Source of the DNA: Actinoallomurus sp963736325
GTDB lineage: Bacteria > Actinomycetota > Actinomycetes > Streptosporangiales > Streptosporangiaceae
DNA: 64,000 nt
NCBI GenBank assembly: GCA_963736325.1
Contig: CAVTOG010000014.1
Span: 62,001-126,000 of the forward strand
Direction: 5' to 3'
Shown: positions 51,068-59,026 of the stretch, piece by piece
Layout of the letters: each line of letters begins with the position of its first letter
Position numbering within the stretch: position 1 is the stretch's first letter
The notes under the pieces: generated by a model
Database searches by the model: none
What the model saw: the letters and a program-made list of their open reading frames with translations, nothing else
What the model was told of the DNA's origin: nothing
Made by a program: the position numbers and the translations under genes

Positions 51068-51419
51068 TAAGTGACCCCACCTGCACAAAGAGATATGTCA
51101 ATATGGCCGCCCACCACGGGATCGTTTCATCCGAACCGGTTCATTGACAAGTCTCTTGACAGGAGCTCGATCGCCCTTCAATGTCGATCGGGGGTGGTCC
51201 TCCATGGACCGCTGATCAGCTCGTGTTCGGTGGTTTCTTGCCGAAGCGCCAGCCCTCCGACAGGCGTTGACGTATTGGCGCGAACTCGCGTATCGCATTG
51301 AGTGACTCAGTGGCGCTGCCCATGGTGGCCGCCATCACGATGAAACAGCGGACGTCGCACAGGGACGGCAGGAGCCCAAGGCCGCCCGCGCGGGCCTCGA
51401 GCCATGTCCGCATCCCGCG
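51068..51419 (-). promoter_or_regulatory. SARP promoter region with paired TTGACA/TGTCAA hexamers
   Basis: 352 bases before the SARP start and after the stop of the lipoprotein gene. TTGACA occurs at 51144-51149 and again at 51156-51161, 12 bases apart; on the SARP-coding strand they read TGTCAA. The same hexamer is inside the 11-mer shared by the cluster promoters, which hints at autoregulation. From about 51,170 to 51,400 there is no gene. Confidence 0.4.
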
Positions 51420-51851
51420 CTACTTCGCCGCGAAGCGCACGATCGCCCGCTGCCCGACGATGGCGACGGTCGTGACCGTCAGCGCGTTCATGCGCGCGGT
51501 GGACCCGGGCCGCTGCCCGCTCATCGTGAGCGTGATCCCCGGTCCCGTACCGAGGTAGGCGACGCGCGTGGAGGTGACCGAGGTGACCGTCAGCTTCGCC
51601 ACCCTCGCGCGGCCCGGCGGATGGATCACGTCGCCCTTGGCGACGAGGACCTCGCACGTCCTCTTGTGGCACACCGCGAGGTTCGTGCCATCTTTGGCGG
51701 CCGGACCGGGAGTGGCACTCGGCGTCGCCGGCACGGACGCCGCCGAACGTGGTGCGGACGGGGCCGGCGACGCACCGGCCGTCTCCTTGGATCCGCCGCA
51801 GCCGGCGACCGCCACCAGCACGGCGGGAATGAGCAGCGCAGCACGGTACAT
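51420..51851 (-). CDS. Putative lipoprotein of unknown function
   Basis: 143 residues from ATG 51851 (GGAGGAAG upstream). LLIPAVLVAVAGC is a lipoprotein signal with the lipobox Cys near residue 18, followed by a Ser/Ala/Pro-rich linker (20-52) and a compact domain of about 90 residues. The domain has a disulphide-capable pair (CHKRTC) and beta-strand pattern (LTVTSVTSTRVAYLG, ALTVTTVAIVGQRAIVRF). No family recognised. Probably anchored on the outer face of the membrane. Confidence 0.7.
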   Translation of the reverse strand: MYRAALLIPAVLVAVAGCGGSKETAGASPAPSAPRSAASVPATPSATPGPAAKDGTNLAVCHKRTCEVLVAKGDVIHPPGRARVAKLTVTSVTSTRVAYLGTGPGITLTMSGQRPGSTARMNALTVTTVAIVGQRAIVRFAAK

Positions 51852-51975
51852 GGGACTTCCTCCAGGTGAACGGATTCGCTACCCTCGCCCGGCCGGAACG
51901 CGGACCCAGGAGAGGTCGTGCGATCGACGGTAGAGCGCCGCGCCGGGAGGGGTCCCGAGCCCCGAGCGAGGCCTG

Positions 51976-52009
51976 GGGCGTGTCGACAGTGGATTTGTCG
52001 GACACGCCC
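51976..52009. repeat. Imperfect inverted-repeat element (copy B)
   Basis: GGGCGTGTC at 51976-51984 pairs with GACACGCCC at 52001-52009; GTCGAC and TTTGTCG inside the loop resemble parts of copy A (28,900-28,957). Both copies have the outer sequence GGGC(A/G)TGTC and the same CTAG on the right flank. This one ends only 12 bases before the esterase start codon. Confidence 0.55.
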
Positions 52010-52021
52010 TAGAATTCCAGG

Positions 52022-52836
52022 ATGTCCGTCGTGTCCCGCCGGAACGTCCTTGTCACGGGAATCGCGGCGCTCGCCGGTGTGGGTGCCGTAGGCGCCCTTG
52101 TCGAAGAGGGGCTGCTGCCCGGCCGGTACCGCCTGGCGCCGTACCTGGGCCGATGCGGGGAGACGCCGGCCTTCCGAAGGTCGTACCGGGTCCGGTGCGG
52201 CAGGTGGAGTTCACCTCGTCGGTACGAGGCGGATCCGCGCGTGCCGTCATCGGCCTTCCCGACGGCCCCACGAGGGGCCTTCCGGCCGTCGTGATGCTGC
52301 ACGGCTCGTCGGGAGACGCCAGAACCCCGTTCGACGTGTACGGGGTCCAGTACTACCTGGCCGAGGCCATGCGCGGGGGCACGCCTCCGTTCGCGGTCGT
52401 CGCCATCGACGACTGGGCCGACGCCCAGGGGCGGCCGTCTCCGGTGATCACCCGGGACCTGCTGCCCTTTCTCACCGGGCTCGGGTTGTCGACCGTCCGC
52501 GTCGGGATCCTCGGCTGGTCGATCGGCGGCCGGGGCGCCCTGATGCTCGCCTCCGCTCTGGGAGCCGGTCGTGTCGCCGTCGTGGCGGCGGCCTCACCCG
52601 CGCTGGCGGGATCGGACGTCAGGCCGCTGGCCACAGGGCTCCAAGGCATTCCGGCGTCGCTGACCTGCGGACGCGACGATGCGTTCGCGCCTGCCACGAA
52701 GGAGCTGCTCGACCGGCTTCACGCCGCCGGCCGGGCCGACGTCACCGGCGGGATCCACGCCGGCTGTCACGACTCGGCCTTCCGCCGGCGCATGCTGCCC
52801 GGTCAGCTGCCGTTTCTCGGACGTCATCTCGCCTGA
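52022..52836 (+). pseudogene. Tat-exported alpha/beta-hydrolase (esterase) with an apparent frameshift
   Basis: Frame 1 from ATG 52022 encodes a twin-arginine signal (SRRNVLVTGIAALAGVGAVGALVEEG) and PGRYRLAPYLGRCGE, then turns into nonsense. Another frame, open from about 52,153 to the stop at 52,836, encodes the rest: VEFTSSVRGG, LHGSSGD (oxyanion), GILGWSIGGRGALMLA (nucleophile Ser), CGRDDAFAP (Asp) and GCHDSAFRR (His). The two halves fit one esterase-D-like protein of about 270 residues if the frame changes near 52,155-52,185. It could be a real inactivating frameshift, a sequencing error, or, less likely, an intact signal-less enzyme starting at 52,153 without a ribosome site. Confidence 0.65.
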
Positions 52837-52845
52837 CGTGGACCG

Positions 52846-53646
52846 TTACTCGTCCAGGATCTCCAGGACCTCCAGGTCCGGCGGGACGAGGGTCGTGGAG
52901 AGCAGGAGCTCGCTCAGGAGGTTGTGGTTGAGGGCGTTGCCGACGGGCTCGCCGATCTCGGCGCGGGTGAGGCCGTGGACGCCGCCGAGGGAGAGCCGGG
53001 CGCGGACGCCGACGACGAGGTGTTCGACCCGCTTCGCGGTCCAGCCGGCCTCCGGGCGGAGCTCGGTCAGCCACTTGGCGGCCTCGTTCCATGTCAGCGG
53101 CTGCGGCCGGAGCTCGTGCCGCAGGTAGCGCTGGCCGAGGACGGTCAGGGCGAGGCGTTCGTCGTCGTCCAGGATCCAGGTCCTGGGCGGCTGGGTGGGG
53201 TCGCGGTGGCGTACCGGCGGGCGGTGGCCGTCGGCGCCGGTGACGTACACCTCCAGGAGGTGCTCGCGGTTGTTCGAACCGCGGACGAAGAGCGGCGTGT
53301 AACCCTCCTCGAGAGGTACGGGGTCCTCGTTGTCGAACAGCAGGCGTGACTTCGGCAGCCGGATCGGGAGGCGGCCGGTGTTGTGCACCCACCAGTGGTC
53401 GTCGCGGTGGACCAGCGTGCCGTGCTGCCGGCTCACCCGGAGGTCGTCCTCTCCGAGGCAGACGTGCACGTCCGGGCGGTTGCGGCCGAACAGGACCGTA
53501 CGGCCCTCCCCGGGGCCGAGCGCGATGCCGCCGGCGAGGCTCAGCGTGTGGATGGTGCCGGGCGCGGACGGCGGGACGCCGCGCGCGAGGCTGTCGTGGC
53601 CGTCCGGCAGCGCTCGGCCGCCGCGTACTCGAAGGGTCTCGCTCAC
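52846..53646 (-). CDS. FHA-domain protein
   Basis: 266 residues; GTG 53646 follows GGAGG. The N-terminal 60 residues lead into a forkhead-associated domain (about 45-115: VLFGRNRPDVHVCL with the GR pair, VSRQHGTLVHRD with SxxH, and HNTGRLPI). A helical C-terminal part of about 130 residues (EAAKWLTELRPEAGWTAKRVEHLVVGVRARL) resembles a winged helix, as in FHA proteins of actinomycetes. It binds phosphothreonine, presumably on a partner phosphorylated by the adjacent kinase gene upstream, 25 bases away. Confidence 0.83.
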   Translation of the reverse strand: MSETLRVRGGRALPDGHDSLARGVPPSAPGTIHTLSLAGGIALGPGEGRTVLFGRNRPDVHVCLGEDDLRVSRQHGTLVHRDDHWWVHNTGRLPIRLPKSRLLFDNEDPVPLEEGYTPLFVRGSNNREHLLEVYVTGADGHRPPVRHRDPTQPPRTWILDDDERLALTVLGQRYLRHELRPQPLTWNEAAKWLTELRPEAGWTAKRVEHLVVGVRARLSLGGVHGLTRAEIGEPVGNALNHNLLSELLLSTTLVPPDLEVLEILDE

Positions 53647-53671
53647 GTACGCCTCCGTGGTGGATGCGGAG

Positions 53672-55501
53672 TCAGACGGGTGGCAGCCTGGCCGCCGCGG
53701 CCCCGGCGAGCTCCGACGCCTGCCGGCAGAGCTTCGGGGTGCGGTGCGTGGCGGACAGGACGAGGTAGACGATCTCGGCGACGCGCTGTCCGGACGTGTC
53801 GCTGTAGGTCCGATGGACCACCTGCACCAGGCAGGTGCCGCTGCCGTCGCCGTCCGGCTCGACGTACGCCGCGTGGTCGCCGAGCCGTGTCGGGTGGCCG
53901 TCATCGGAGGTGAGCGGCGGGTTCCGGTCGAACCGCAGCCGGAGCGAGGTGTCGTCCGGCCCGTCCCAGCGGCACTCCCATCCGCCGAACCCGGCCTCCG
54001 GATGCCGGGCGTCGAGCCCGTGTACGCGGGACAGGTCGGCGGTGGTCAGCAGCGAGCAGGTGTCCAGGTCGGCGAGCGACCCCGGGGACGGCGGGTTGAC
54101 GCGCCGGGGGATCGGGCCGAGGGCGAGCACGCCCACCGCGTGGTCGGTGGCGGCCGTGGCGGCGGCGCACAGGTCGACGTGGGTGCGGCCGGTGCGCTGC
54201 GCCCAGATCGTGATGACGCCGCCGCCCGGCGGGATCACGAGCCGGTCGCACTCGTCGCCGTCGGCGGGCCGGCTGACGACGCGCAGCGCGCCGTGCCGTA
54301 CGACCTGGTCGCGCGGGCCAGGCTCGGGCGCCGCGCCGTTCTCCAGCTCGGCCTTGACGTCCGCGAGGTCGTCGCCGTCGTGTTGGACCAGGACGTCGCA
54401 CTGGTTGAAGTTGCCGTAGGTCGTGGAGAGCCGCGCCTCGCCGAACCGGCGGAGCGCCGTGGGCGCCAGCAGCGCGCACGGGTCGGCGGTATGCGGATCG
54501 CCGATGGCCGACCCGGGCCGCCGGGGCACCGGCGGCGGCGCGTGCGTGCCGTGCCTCTCGCCGCCGGAGGGGAACACCGACAGCGCGGCGACCGGGGCCG
54601 ACAGCGCCACGGCCGCGACGGCCGCGACGGCGCCGCGCCGCCGGAGCGGACGGCGTACGGGATCGGCGACCGGCTCTTTGACGGGCGCAGGCTCCGGGAG
54701 GTCGTCCGCGCAGCGCTCGAGCATGACCTTCGCCTCGGCGGCGCTCGGACGGTCGTCGGAGGCCGGGCTCAGCATGGCCGACAGCGCGACACCGAGCGGG
54801 CCCGGGACGTCCGGGGTGGCGATGCGCTCGGACGCGGCGCGCCAGACCATGGTCAGCGGGCTCTGCCCGGTGCCGAGGGGCGAGACGCCCTCGGCGGCGG
54901 CGAACAGGGCCGCGCCGAGTGAGAAAACGTCGGAGGCCGGGAGCGGGTCGGTGCCGCGCGCGACCTCGGGCGCGAGGTAGGCGGGGGAGCCGCGTACGAG
55001 GCCGCTGTCGGTGAGGGTCTCGTCGGCCCAGACGGCACGCGCGACGCCGAAGTCGGTGAGCTTGGCATCGCCCGCCGGGGTGATCAGGATGTTGTCGGGT
55101 TTGACGTCGCCGTGGACGATGCCGAGGGCGTGCACGGCCTCCAGCGCGTCGGCGAGCTGGGCGCCGATCCGCGCCACCTCGCGCGGGCTCAGAACACCGT
55201 CGGAATCGAGGACGTCGGACAGGTCACGGGAGGGGACGTACTCCATGATCAGCCAGGTCACACCCTCGGCCTCGACCAGGTCGTAGAGCGTCACCACGCG
55301 AGCGTGGCCGACGACGCCCGCCATGCGGGCCTCTTGGGTGAGCGCGCGCAGCCGCCGCCCGTCGGAGGCCGGATGTGCCTGCTTGATCGCGACGAGCCGT
55401 CCGAGTGTCTCGTCCCGTGCCCGCCACACGACGCCCATGCCGCCGGAGCCGATTTCCCGCTCGACCCGGTAGCGGCCCGCAACCAGAGCACCGGTGCGCA
55501 C
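53672..55501 (-). CDS. PknB-type Ser/Thr protein kinase with extracellular sensor domain
   Basis: 609 residues from GTG 55501. Kinase domain (about 10-265): GSGGMGVVWRA, VAIKQAHP, GIVHGDVKPDN (HGD instead of HRD, so a non-RD kinase), DFGVARA and SPAYLAPEV. A basic stretch and one membrane helix (AVAAVAAVALSAPVAALSV, near 300) are followed by an extracellular region of about 270 residues, rich in Cys (DPCALLAPTAL, NQCDVLVQ, DTCSLLTTADL), with two DUF3558-like repeats. It probably senses an envelope signal and phosphorylates the FHA protein encoded downstream (inference). Confidence 0.87.
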   Translation of the reverse strand: MRTGALVAGRYRVEREIGSGGMGVVWRARDETLGRLVAIKQAHPASDGRRLRALTQEARMAGVVGHARVVTLYDLVEAEGVTWLIMEYVPSRDLSDVLDSDGVLSPREVARIGAQLADALEAVHALGIVHGDVKPDNILITPAGDAKLTDFGVARAVWADETLTDSGLVRGSPAYLAPEVARGTDPLPASDVFSLGAALFAAAEGVSPLGTGQSPLTMVWRAASERIATPDVPGPLGVALSAMLSPASDDRPSAAEAKVMLERCADDLPEPAPVKEPVADPVRRPLRRRGAVAAVAAVALSAPVAALSVFPSGGERHGTHAPPPVPRRPGSAIGDPHTADPCALLAPTALRRFGEARLSTTYGNFNQCDVLVQHDGDDLADVKAELENGAAPEPGPRDQVVRHGALRVVSRPADGDECDRLVIPPGGGVITIWAQRTGRTHVDLCAAATAATDHAVGVLALGPIPRRVNPPSPGSLADLDTCSLLTTADLSRVHGLDARHPEAGFGGWECRWDGPDDTSLRLRFDRNPPLTSDDGHPTRLGDHAAYVEPDGDGSGTCLVQVVHRTYSDTSGQRVAEIVYLVLSATHRTPKLCRQASELAGAAAARLPPV

Positions 55502-55665
55502 CGTCGCATCACCCTCGCTGAGATATCCCGTCGCCCCGCCCGTACGAACACTACGGTGTGAGGCCGTTCCGTCGCGCGGTGAATGCGTCCGAGATGGCGG
55601 TTCCGGTTGCCCGGAAACGCCGGAACCGCCGGTGACGGGAAGTCCACCGGCGGTTCCGGGTCGTT

Positions 55666-56418
55666 TCAGGCGCGTACGCCGTCGGGCGGCGCCGACGGGG
55701 CGGTGCTCCGCTGTCCGGCGAAGCTGCGCTCGGTCAGGCCACCGAACAGCAGACCCAGCGTGGTCCACATGACGGCCTGCATGCCGAGCGAGGAGAGCCG
55801 GAACCGCCACAGCACGACGGCGGGGAAGTCCTTGGGAACCTCCTGCACCGCGGGCATGACCGCGTACGCGACGCCGATCAGTACGGCGAAGACGAGTACG
55901 CCCGCCACGGTGGCGTTCCAGTTGCCCAGCGCGGGCGCCAGACGGCGCGCGATGAGCATGGCCGCGATCGCGAACAGCACGCTGATCAGGATGAGCCCGA
56001 AGTACAGCGCGGTGCGCTTGCCGATCGTGTCGGGGTTGCCGACCGACGGCGGGCTGGCCGGGTACTTCAGGAACGGCGCGAGCTCGATCGCGACGAACCC
56101 GCCGAGGGCGACGAGCGCCGACGTCACGCGTGCGTTGAACCGGCCGATGCGGCCGTACGCGAACGCGAACGCCAGCGCGAAGATCCCGCCGATCGCGACG
56201 CCGAACATGACGACCGCGGTCGCGAGGCCCAGCGTCGTCTGCACGCCGCGGCTGACGAGCTCGGCCTCGGGCGGCTCACCCGCGAGGGCGGCCTGGTGTT
56301 CTTCGTAGGCGATCGCATGGCCGACCTGGGGTTCGCCGAAGAGCCATGCGACGCAGAGGGTGAGAGCGGCCGCGGCAAGCCCGACGAGCATGCCGCGGAC
56401 CAGGAGACTTCTGACCAC
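55666..56418 (-). CDS. cbtA: CbtA, cobalt transporter subunit
   Basis: 250 residues with about 6-7 membrane helices; RSLLVRGMLVGLAAAALTLCVAWLFGEP and VSRGVQTTLGLATAVVMFG are characteristic of CbtA. The His/Glu-containing first loop (GHAIAYEEHQA) could bind metal. CbtA and CbtB form a cobalt uptake system controlled by B12 riboswitches. It follows cbtB by 18 bases and is the second gene of that riboswitch-controlled operon. Confidence 0.88.
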   Translation of the reverse strand: MVRSLLVRGMLVGLAAAALTLCVAWLFGEPQVGHAIAYEEHQAALAGEPPEAELVSRGVQTTLGLATAVVMFGVAIGGIFALAFAFAYGRIGRFNARVTSALVALGGFVAIELAPFLKYPASPPSVGNPDTIGKRTALYFGLILISVLFAIAAMLIARRLAPALGNWNATVAGVLVFAVLIGVAYAVMPAVQEVPKDFPAVVLWRFRLSSLGMQAVMWTTLGLLFGGLTERSFAGQRSTAPSAPPDGVRA

Positions 56419-56436
56419 GTAGATCGGCTCCCTGCT

Positions 56437-56655
56437 CTAGTGGCAGGGGAAGCCGAGAAGGTGACGGCCGTCGTGCACGAACTCGTGCACGTACATGCCG
56501 CCGAACACCGACGTGGCACCCTGCTCGGCGCCGACGAAGTAGAGCAGGATGAGGCCCACGACGCCCGCGAAGATCGCCCAGGGGAGCAGCTCCCGGACAG
56601 GGATACGGACCGGGACCGGCTGGGAATGGGTCTGGGGCAGGGTGGCTTCGGCCAC
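56437..56655 (-). CDS. cbtB: CbtB, small cobalt-binding transporter subunit
   Basis: 72 residues; GTG 56655 follows AAGGAGG, and the ATG at 56679 is the alternative. One membrane helix (LLPWAIFAGVVGLILLYFVG) is followed by the CbtB signature with three His at the C-terminus (MYVHEFVHDGRHLLGFPCH). First gene of the operon, directly behind a cobalamin riboswitch. Confidence 0.88.
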   Translation of the reverse strand: MAEATLPQTHSQPVPVRIPVRELLPWAIFAGVVGLILLYFVGAEQGATSVFGGMYVHEFVHDGRHLLGFPCH

Positions 56656-56689
56656 GATCGGCCTCCTTCGGGATTTCACGCGTCCCGTT

Positions 56690-56835
56690 CGATGGTGCCG
56701 TGCCCGGCGTGGGGGTCTGACTTCCCCGGGACGAACCCGGTCACAGTGGCGCGGCCGTGCCAGAATCTCGCTGGCTTCCCCATACCGTCACGAATGTCGC
56801 CTGGAACGTAACTCACCTGTGGTGGGCCGTCAATG
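56690..56835 (-). ncRNA. Cobalamin (B12) riboswitch
   Basis: Read toward cbtB, the leader contains GGGGAAGCCAGCGAGATTC (56781-56763), GCGCCACTGTGACC (the CCRCCACTGT-type B12 box, 56752-56739) and GAAGTCAGAC (56724-56715), in the order and spacing of the class I cobalamin riboswitch. It ends some 35 bases before the cbtB ribosome site. It should repress cbtBA when coenzyme B12 is plentiful. Outer limits are approximate. Confidence 0.85.
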
Positions 56836-56862
56836 TGATCCACGGGAGATAATGATCTGTTC

Positions 56863-57411
56863 ATGACCACGCGCCTCCATTTCATCTGTCACGCATCCAC
56901 CTCGGCCATCAGTCGTGACGCGTTCCCCGACGACGAGCCGCTCGACGAGCGCGGCCTGCGGGAGGCGCGGACGCTCGCCGCCGACCTGCCCGGTTCGACC
57001 TCCGCGGTACGCGGGCCGTCGCTGCGGTGCGCGCAGACCGCGGAGGCGCTCGGGCTCGACGCCCGTACCGACCCGGCGCTGGACGACTGCGACCTCGGCC
57101 GGTGGCGCGGACGTACGCTCGCCGAGGTGTACGCCGACGAGCCCGGCGCCGTACGCGCCTGGACGTCCGCGCCGGCGGCGGCGCCGCACGGCGGCGAGTC
57201 CGTCCTCGACGTCATCGCCCGGGTGGGCGCCTGGATCGAGGGGCTGCCCGGAGAGCGGATCATCGCCGTGACGCACGCGGCCGTCGTACGCGCCGCGGTC
57301 GTCCACGTTCTGCGCGCACCGGCCTCCGCGTTCTGGAGCGTCGACGCCGAGCCGCTGGCACGCGTCTCGCTGACCGGGCACGAGGGCCGCTGGCGGCTCC
57401 GGGTGGGGTGA
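56863..57411 (+). CDS. Histidine-phosphatase-fold protein with CHA instead of RHG
   Basis: 182 residues from ATG 56863, divergent from the cobalt transporter operon. The fold of the phosphoglycerate mutase family is clear (LDERGLREARTLA, LRCAQTAEAL, DCDLGRWRGRTL, IAVTHAAVVRAAVVH), but the N-terminal RHG reads CHA (FICHAST); the His is kept and the Arg is lost. The location next to cbtBA suggests a cobalamin-linked role such as an alpha-ribazole phosphatase relative (inference). Loss of the Arg may reduce or change activity. Confidence 0.75.
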   Translation: MTTRLHFICHASTSAISRDAFPDDEPLDERGLREARTLAADLPGSTSAVRGPSLRCAQTAEALGLDARTDPALDDCDLGRWRGRTLAEVYADEPGAVRAWTSAPAAAPHGGESVLDVIARVGAWIEGLPGERIIAVTHAAVVRAAVVHVLRAPASAFWSVDAEPLARVSLTGHEGRWRLRVG

Positions 57412-57522
57412 ACCGAACCCCGGATCCCCGTGCCCGCACGATCGATACGGACGGCCGCGGCTCGCGAGCATGAAGGGGTTCGGCCGCACGGGCCGATCGT
57501 GCTCGCGAGGGAGACCGTCACG

Positions 57523-58257
57523 ATGGGTGACACAGATCGGGTGATCGAGGTGCGCGGCCTGACCAAACGGTACGGCGCGACCGTGGCCGTGGACGCGCTC
57601 GACTTCGACGTGAGGCCGGGCGCGGTGACCGGCTTCCTCGGCGCGAACGGCTCGGGAAAGTCCACCACCATGCGGATGATCCTGGGCCTGGACGTGCCGG
57701 ACGCCGGGCGCGCGACGATCGGCGGGCGCCGCTACCGCGCGCTGCGCCGGCCGTTGCGCGAGGTCGGGGCCGTACTGGAGGCGCGGGCGTTCCACCCGGG
57801 CCGGTCCGGACGTACGCACCTGACCGCGCTGGCGGCCGGCAACGCGATCCCGCGCTCGCGGGTCGAGGAGGTGCTCGACCTCGTCGGCCTCACCGGCGCC
57901 GCGGGCCGCCGGGCCGGCGGGTACTCGCTCGGCATGGCGCAGCGGCTCGGCATCGCGGCGGCGCTGCTGGGCGACCCGGGCGTCCTGCTCTTCGACGAGC
58001 CGGTCAACGGCCTGGACCCCGAGGGGATCCGCTGGCTCCGCGACCTGCTGCGGTCGCTGGCCGCCGAGGGACGCACCGTGTTCGTCTCCAGCCACCTGAT
58101 CGCCGAGATGGCGCTCACCGCCGACCGGCTCGTCGTGGTCGGCGCGGGCCGGCTGCTCGCCGACACCTCGGTCGCCGAACTCTCGGCCGGGCACGGCTCG
58201 CTCGAAGAGGCCTTCCTCGCCCTGACCCGCCGTACCCCCGAAAGGAACGTCGCATGA
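57523..58257 (+). CDS. ABC transporter ATP-binding protein
   Basis: 244 residues; ATG 57523 is preceded by GAGGGAGA. GANGSGKST (Walker A), YSLGMAQRLGIAAALL (signature), LLFDEPVNGLDPEG (Walker B) and SSHL (switch His) are intact. It is of the drug/bacitracin-exporter type (DrrA/BcrA-like). It is coupled by ATGA to the permease. Likely an exporter of a hydrophobic compound; no cluster assignment. Confidence 0.88.
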   Translation: MGDTDRVIEVRGLTKRYGATVAVDALDFDVRPGAVTGFLGANGSGKSTTMRMILGLDVPDAGRATIGGRRYRALRRPLREVGAVLEARAFHPGRSGRTHLTALAAGNAIPRSRVEEVLDLVGLTGAAGRRAGGYSLGMAQRLGIAAALLGDPGVLLFDEPVNGLDPEGIRWLRDLLRSLAAEGRTVFVSSHLIAEMALTADRLVVVGAGRLLADTSVAELSAGHGSLEEAFLALTRRTPERNVA

Positions 58258-58976
58258 TCCCCGCCCTGCGCATGGAATGGATCAAGCTGCGCGGCCTGCG
58301 CTCGACCTGGTGGACCCTCGCGGCCACCGTGCTGGGCGCGGCCGGCATCGGCGCCGCCGTCGGCGTGGCCACGAAGGACGGGTCCGGCGACCTGACCAAC
58401 AACGTGCTGGCCGGCGTCATCCCCGGCCTGCTGCTGCTCGGCGTCCTCGGCGTGCTCACCATGACCGCCGAGTACTCCTCCGGGGCGATACGCACGACCC
58501 TGACCGCACTCCCGAACCGGCGGCGGCTGCTGGCGGCCAAGGCGGCGGTGTTCGGCGCGATGGCGTTCGGCACCGGCCTGGCCGCGGCCTTCGTGGCCTT
58601 CGCCGCCGGGACCGCCGCGCTGCCGGGCACGATGCACGCGCCGACGCTCGGCCAGCCCGGGGTACTGCGAGCGGTCGTCCTCGCCGGCCTCGGCCTCGGC
58701 CTGATCGGGATGTTCGGGCTCGGCCTGGGCGCCGTCATCCGCCACTCGGCGGCGGCCCTCGCGGCCTTCGTCGGCGTGGTCTTCGTGGTGGGCCAGCTCA
58801 TCCTGGCCATCGACGCGTCGGCGGTGGAGTACGTGCCGATGGCCATCGTCGCCGACACCCTCGGCGTCACCCGGTCCGCCGCCCTGCCCCCGTTCGAGGG
58901 CCTCGGCCTGCTGGCCCTCTACGCCGCGATCACCCTCTTCGCCGGCGGCCGGCTCCTCGACCGCCGTGACGCCTGA
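58254..58976 (+). CDS. ABC-2-type permease
   Basis: 240 residues with six membrane segments after a cytoplasmic start (RMEWIKLRGLRSTWWTLA), typical of permeases partnered with BcrA-like ATPases. The EYSSGAIRTTLTALPNRRRLLAAK block is the coupling-helix region of this family. It overlaps the ATPase gene by four bases. Confidence 0.85.
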   Translation: MIPALRMEWIKLRGLRSTWWTLAATVLGAAGIGAAVGVATKDGSGDLTNNVLAGVIPGLLLLGVLGVLTMTAEYSSGAIRTTLTALPNRRRLLAAKAAVFGAMAFGTGLAAAFVAFAAGTAALPGTMHAPTLGQPGVLRAVVLAGLGLGLIGMFGLGLGAVIRHSAAALAAFVGVVFVVGQLILAIDASAVEYVPMAIVADTLGVTRSAALPPFEGLGLLALYAAITLFAGGRLLDRRDA

Positions 58977-59026
58977 CCCTGACCTGGGCACTTCCGGATT
59001 GGGGTCTGGTGGGTGAAGCTGGGGAT

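Noticed and set aside
51307..52005. Longer minus-strand frame over the lipoprotein gene
   Set aside because: The alternative frame of 51,420-51,851 has a signal peptide, lipobox and ribosome site; the longer one has only Arg/Gly-rich sequence.
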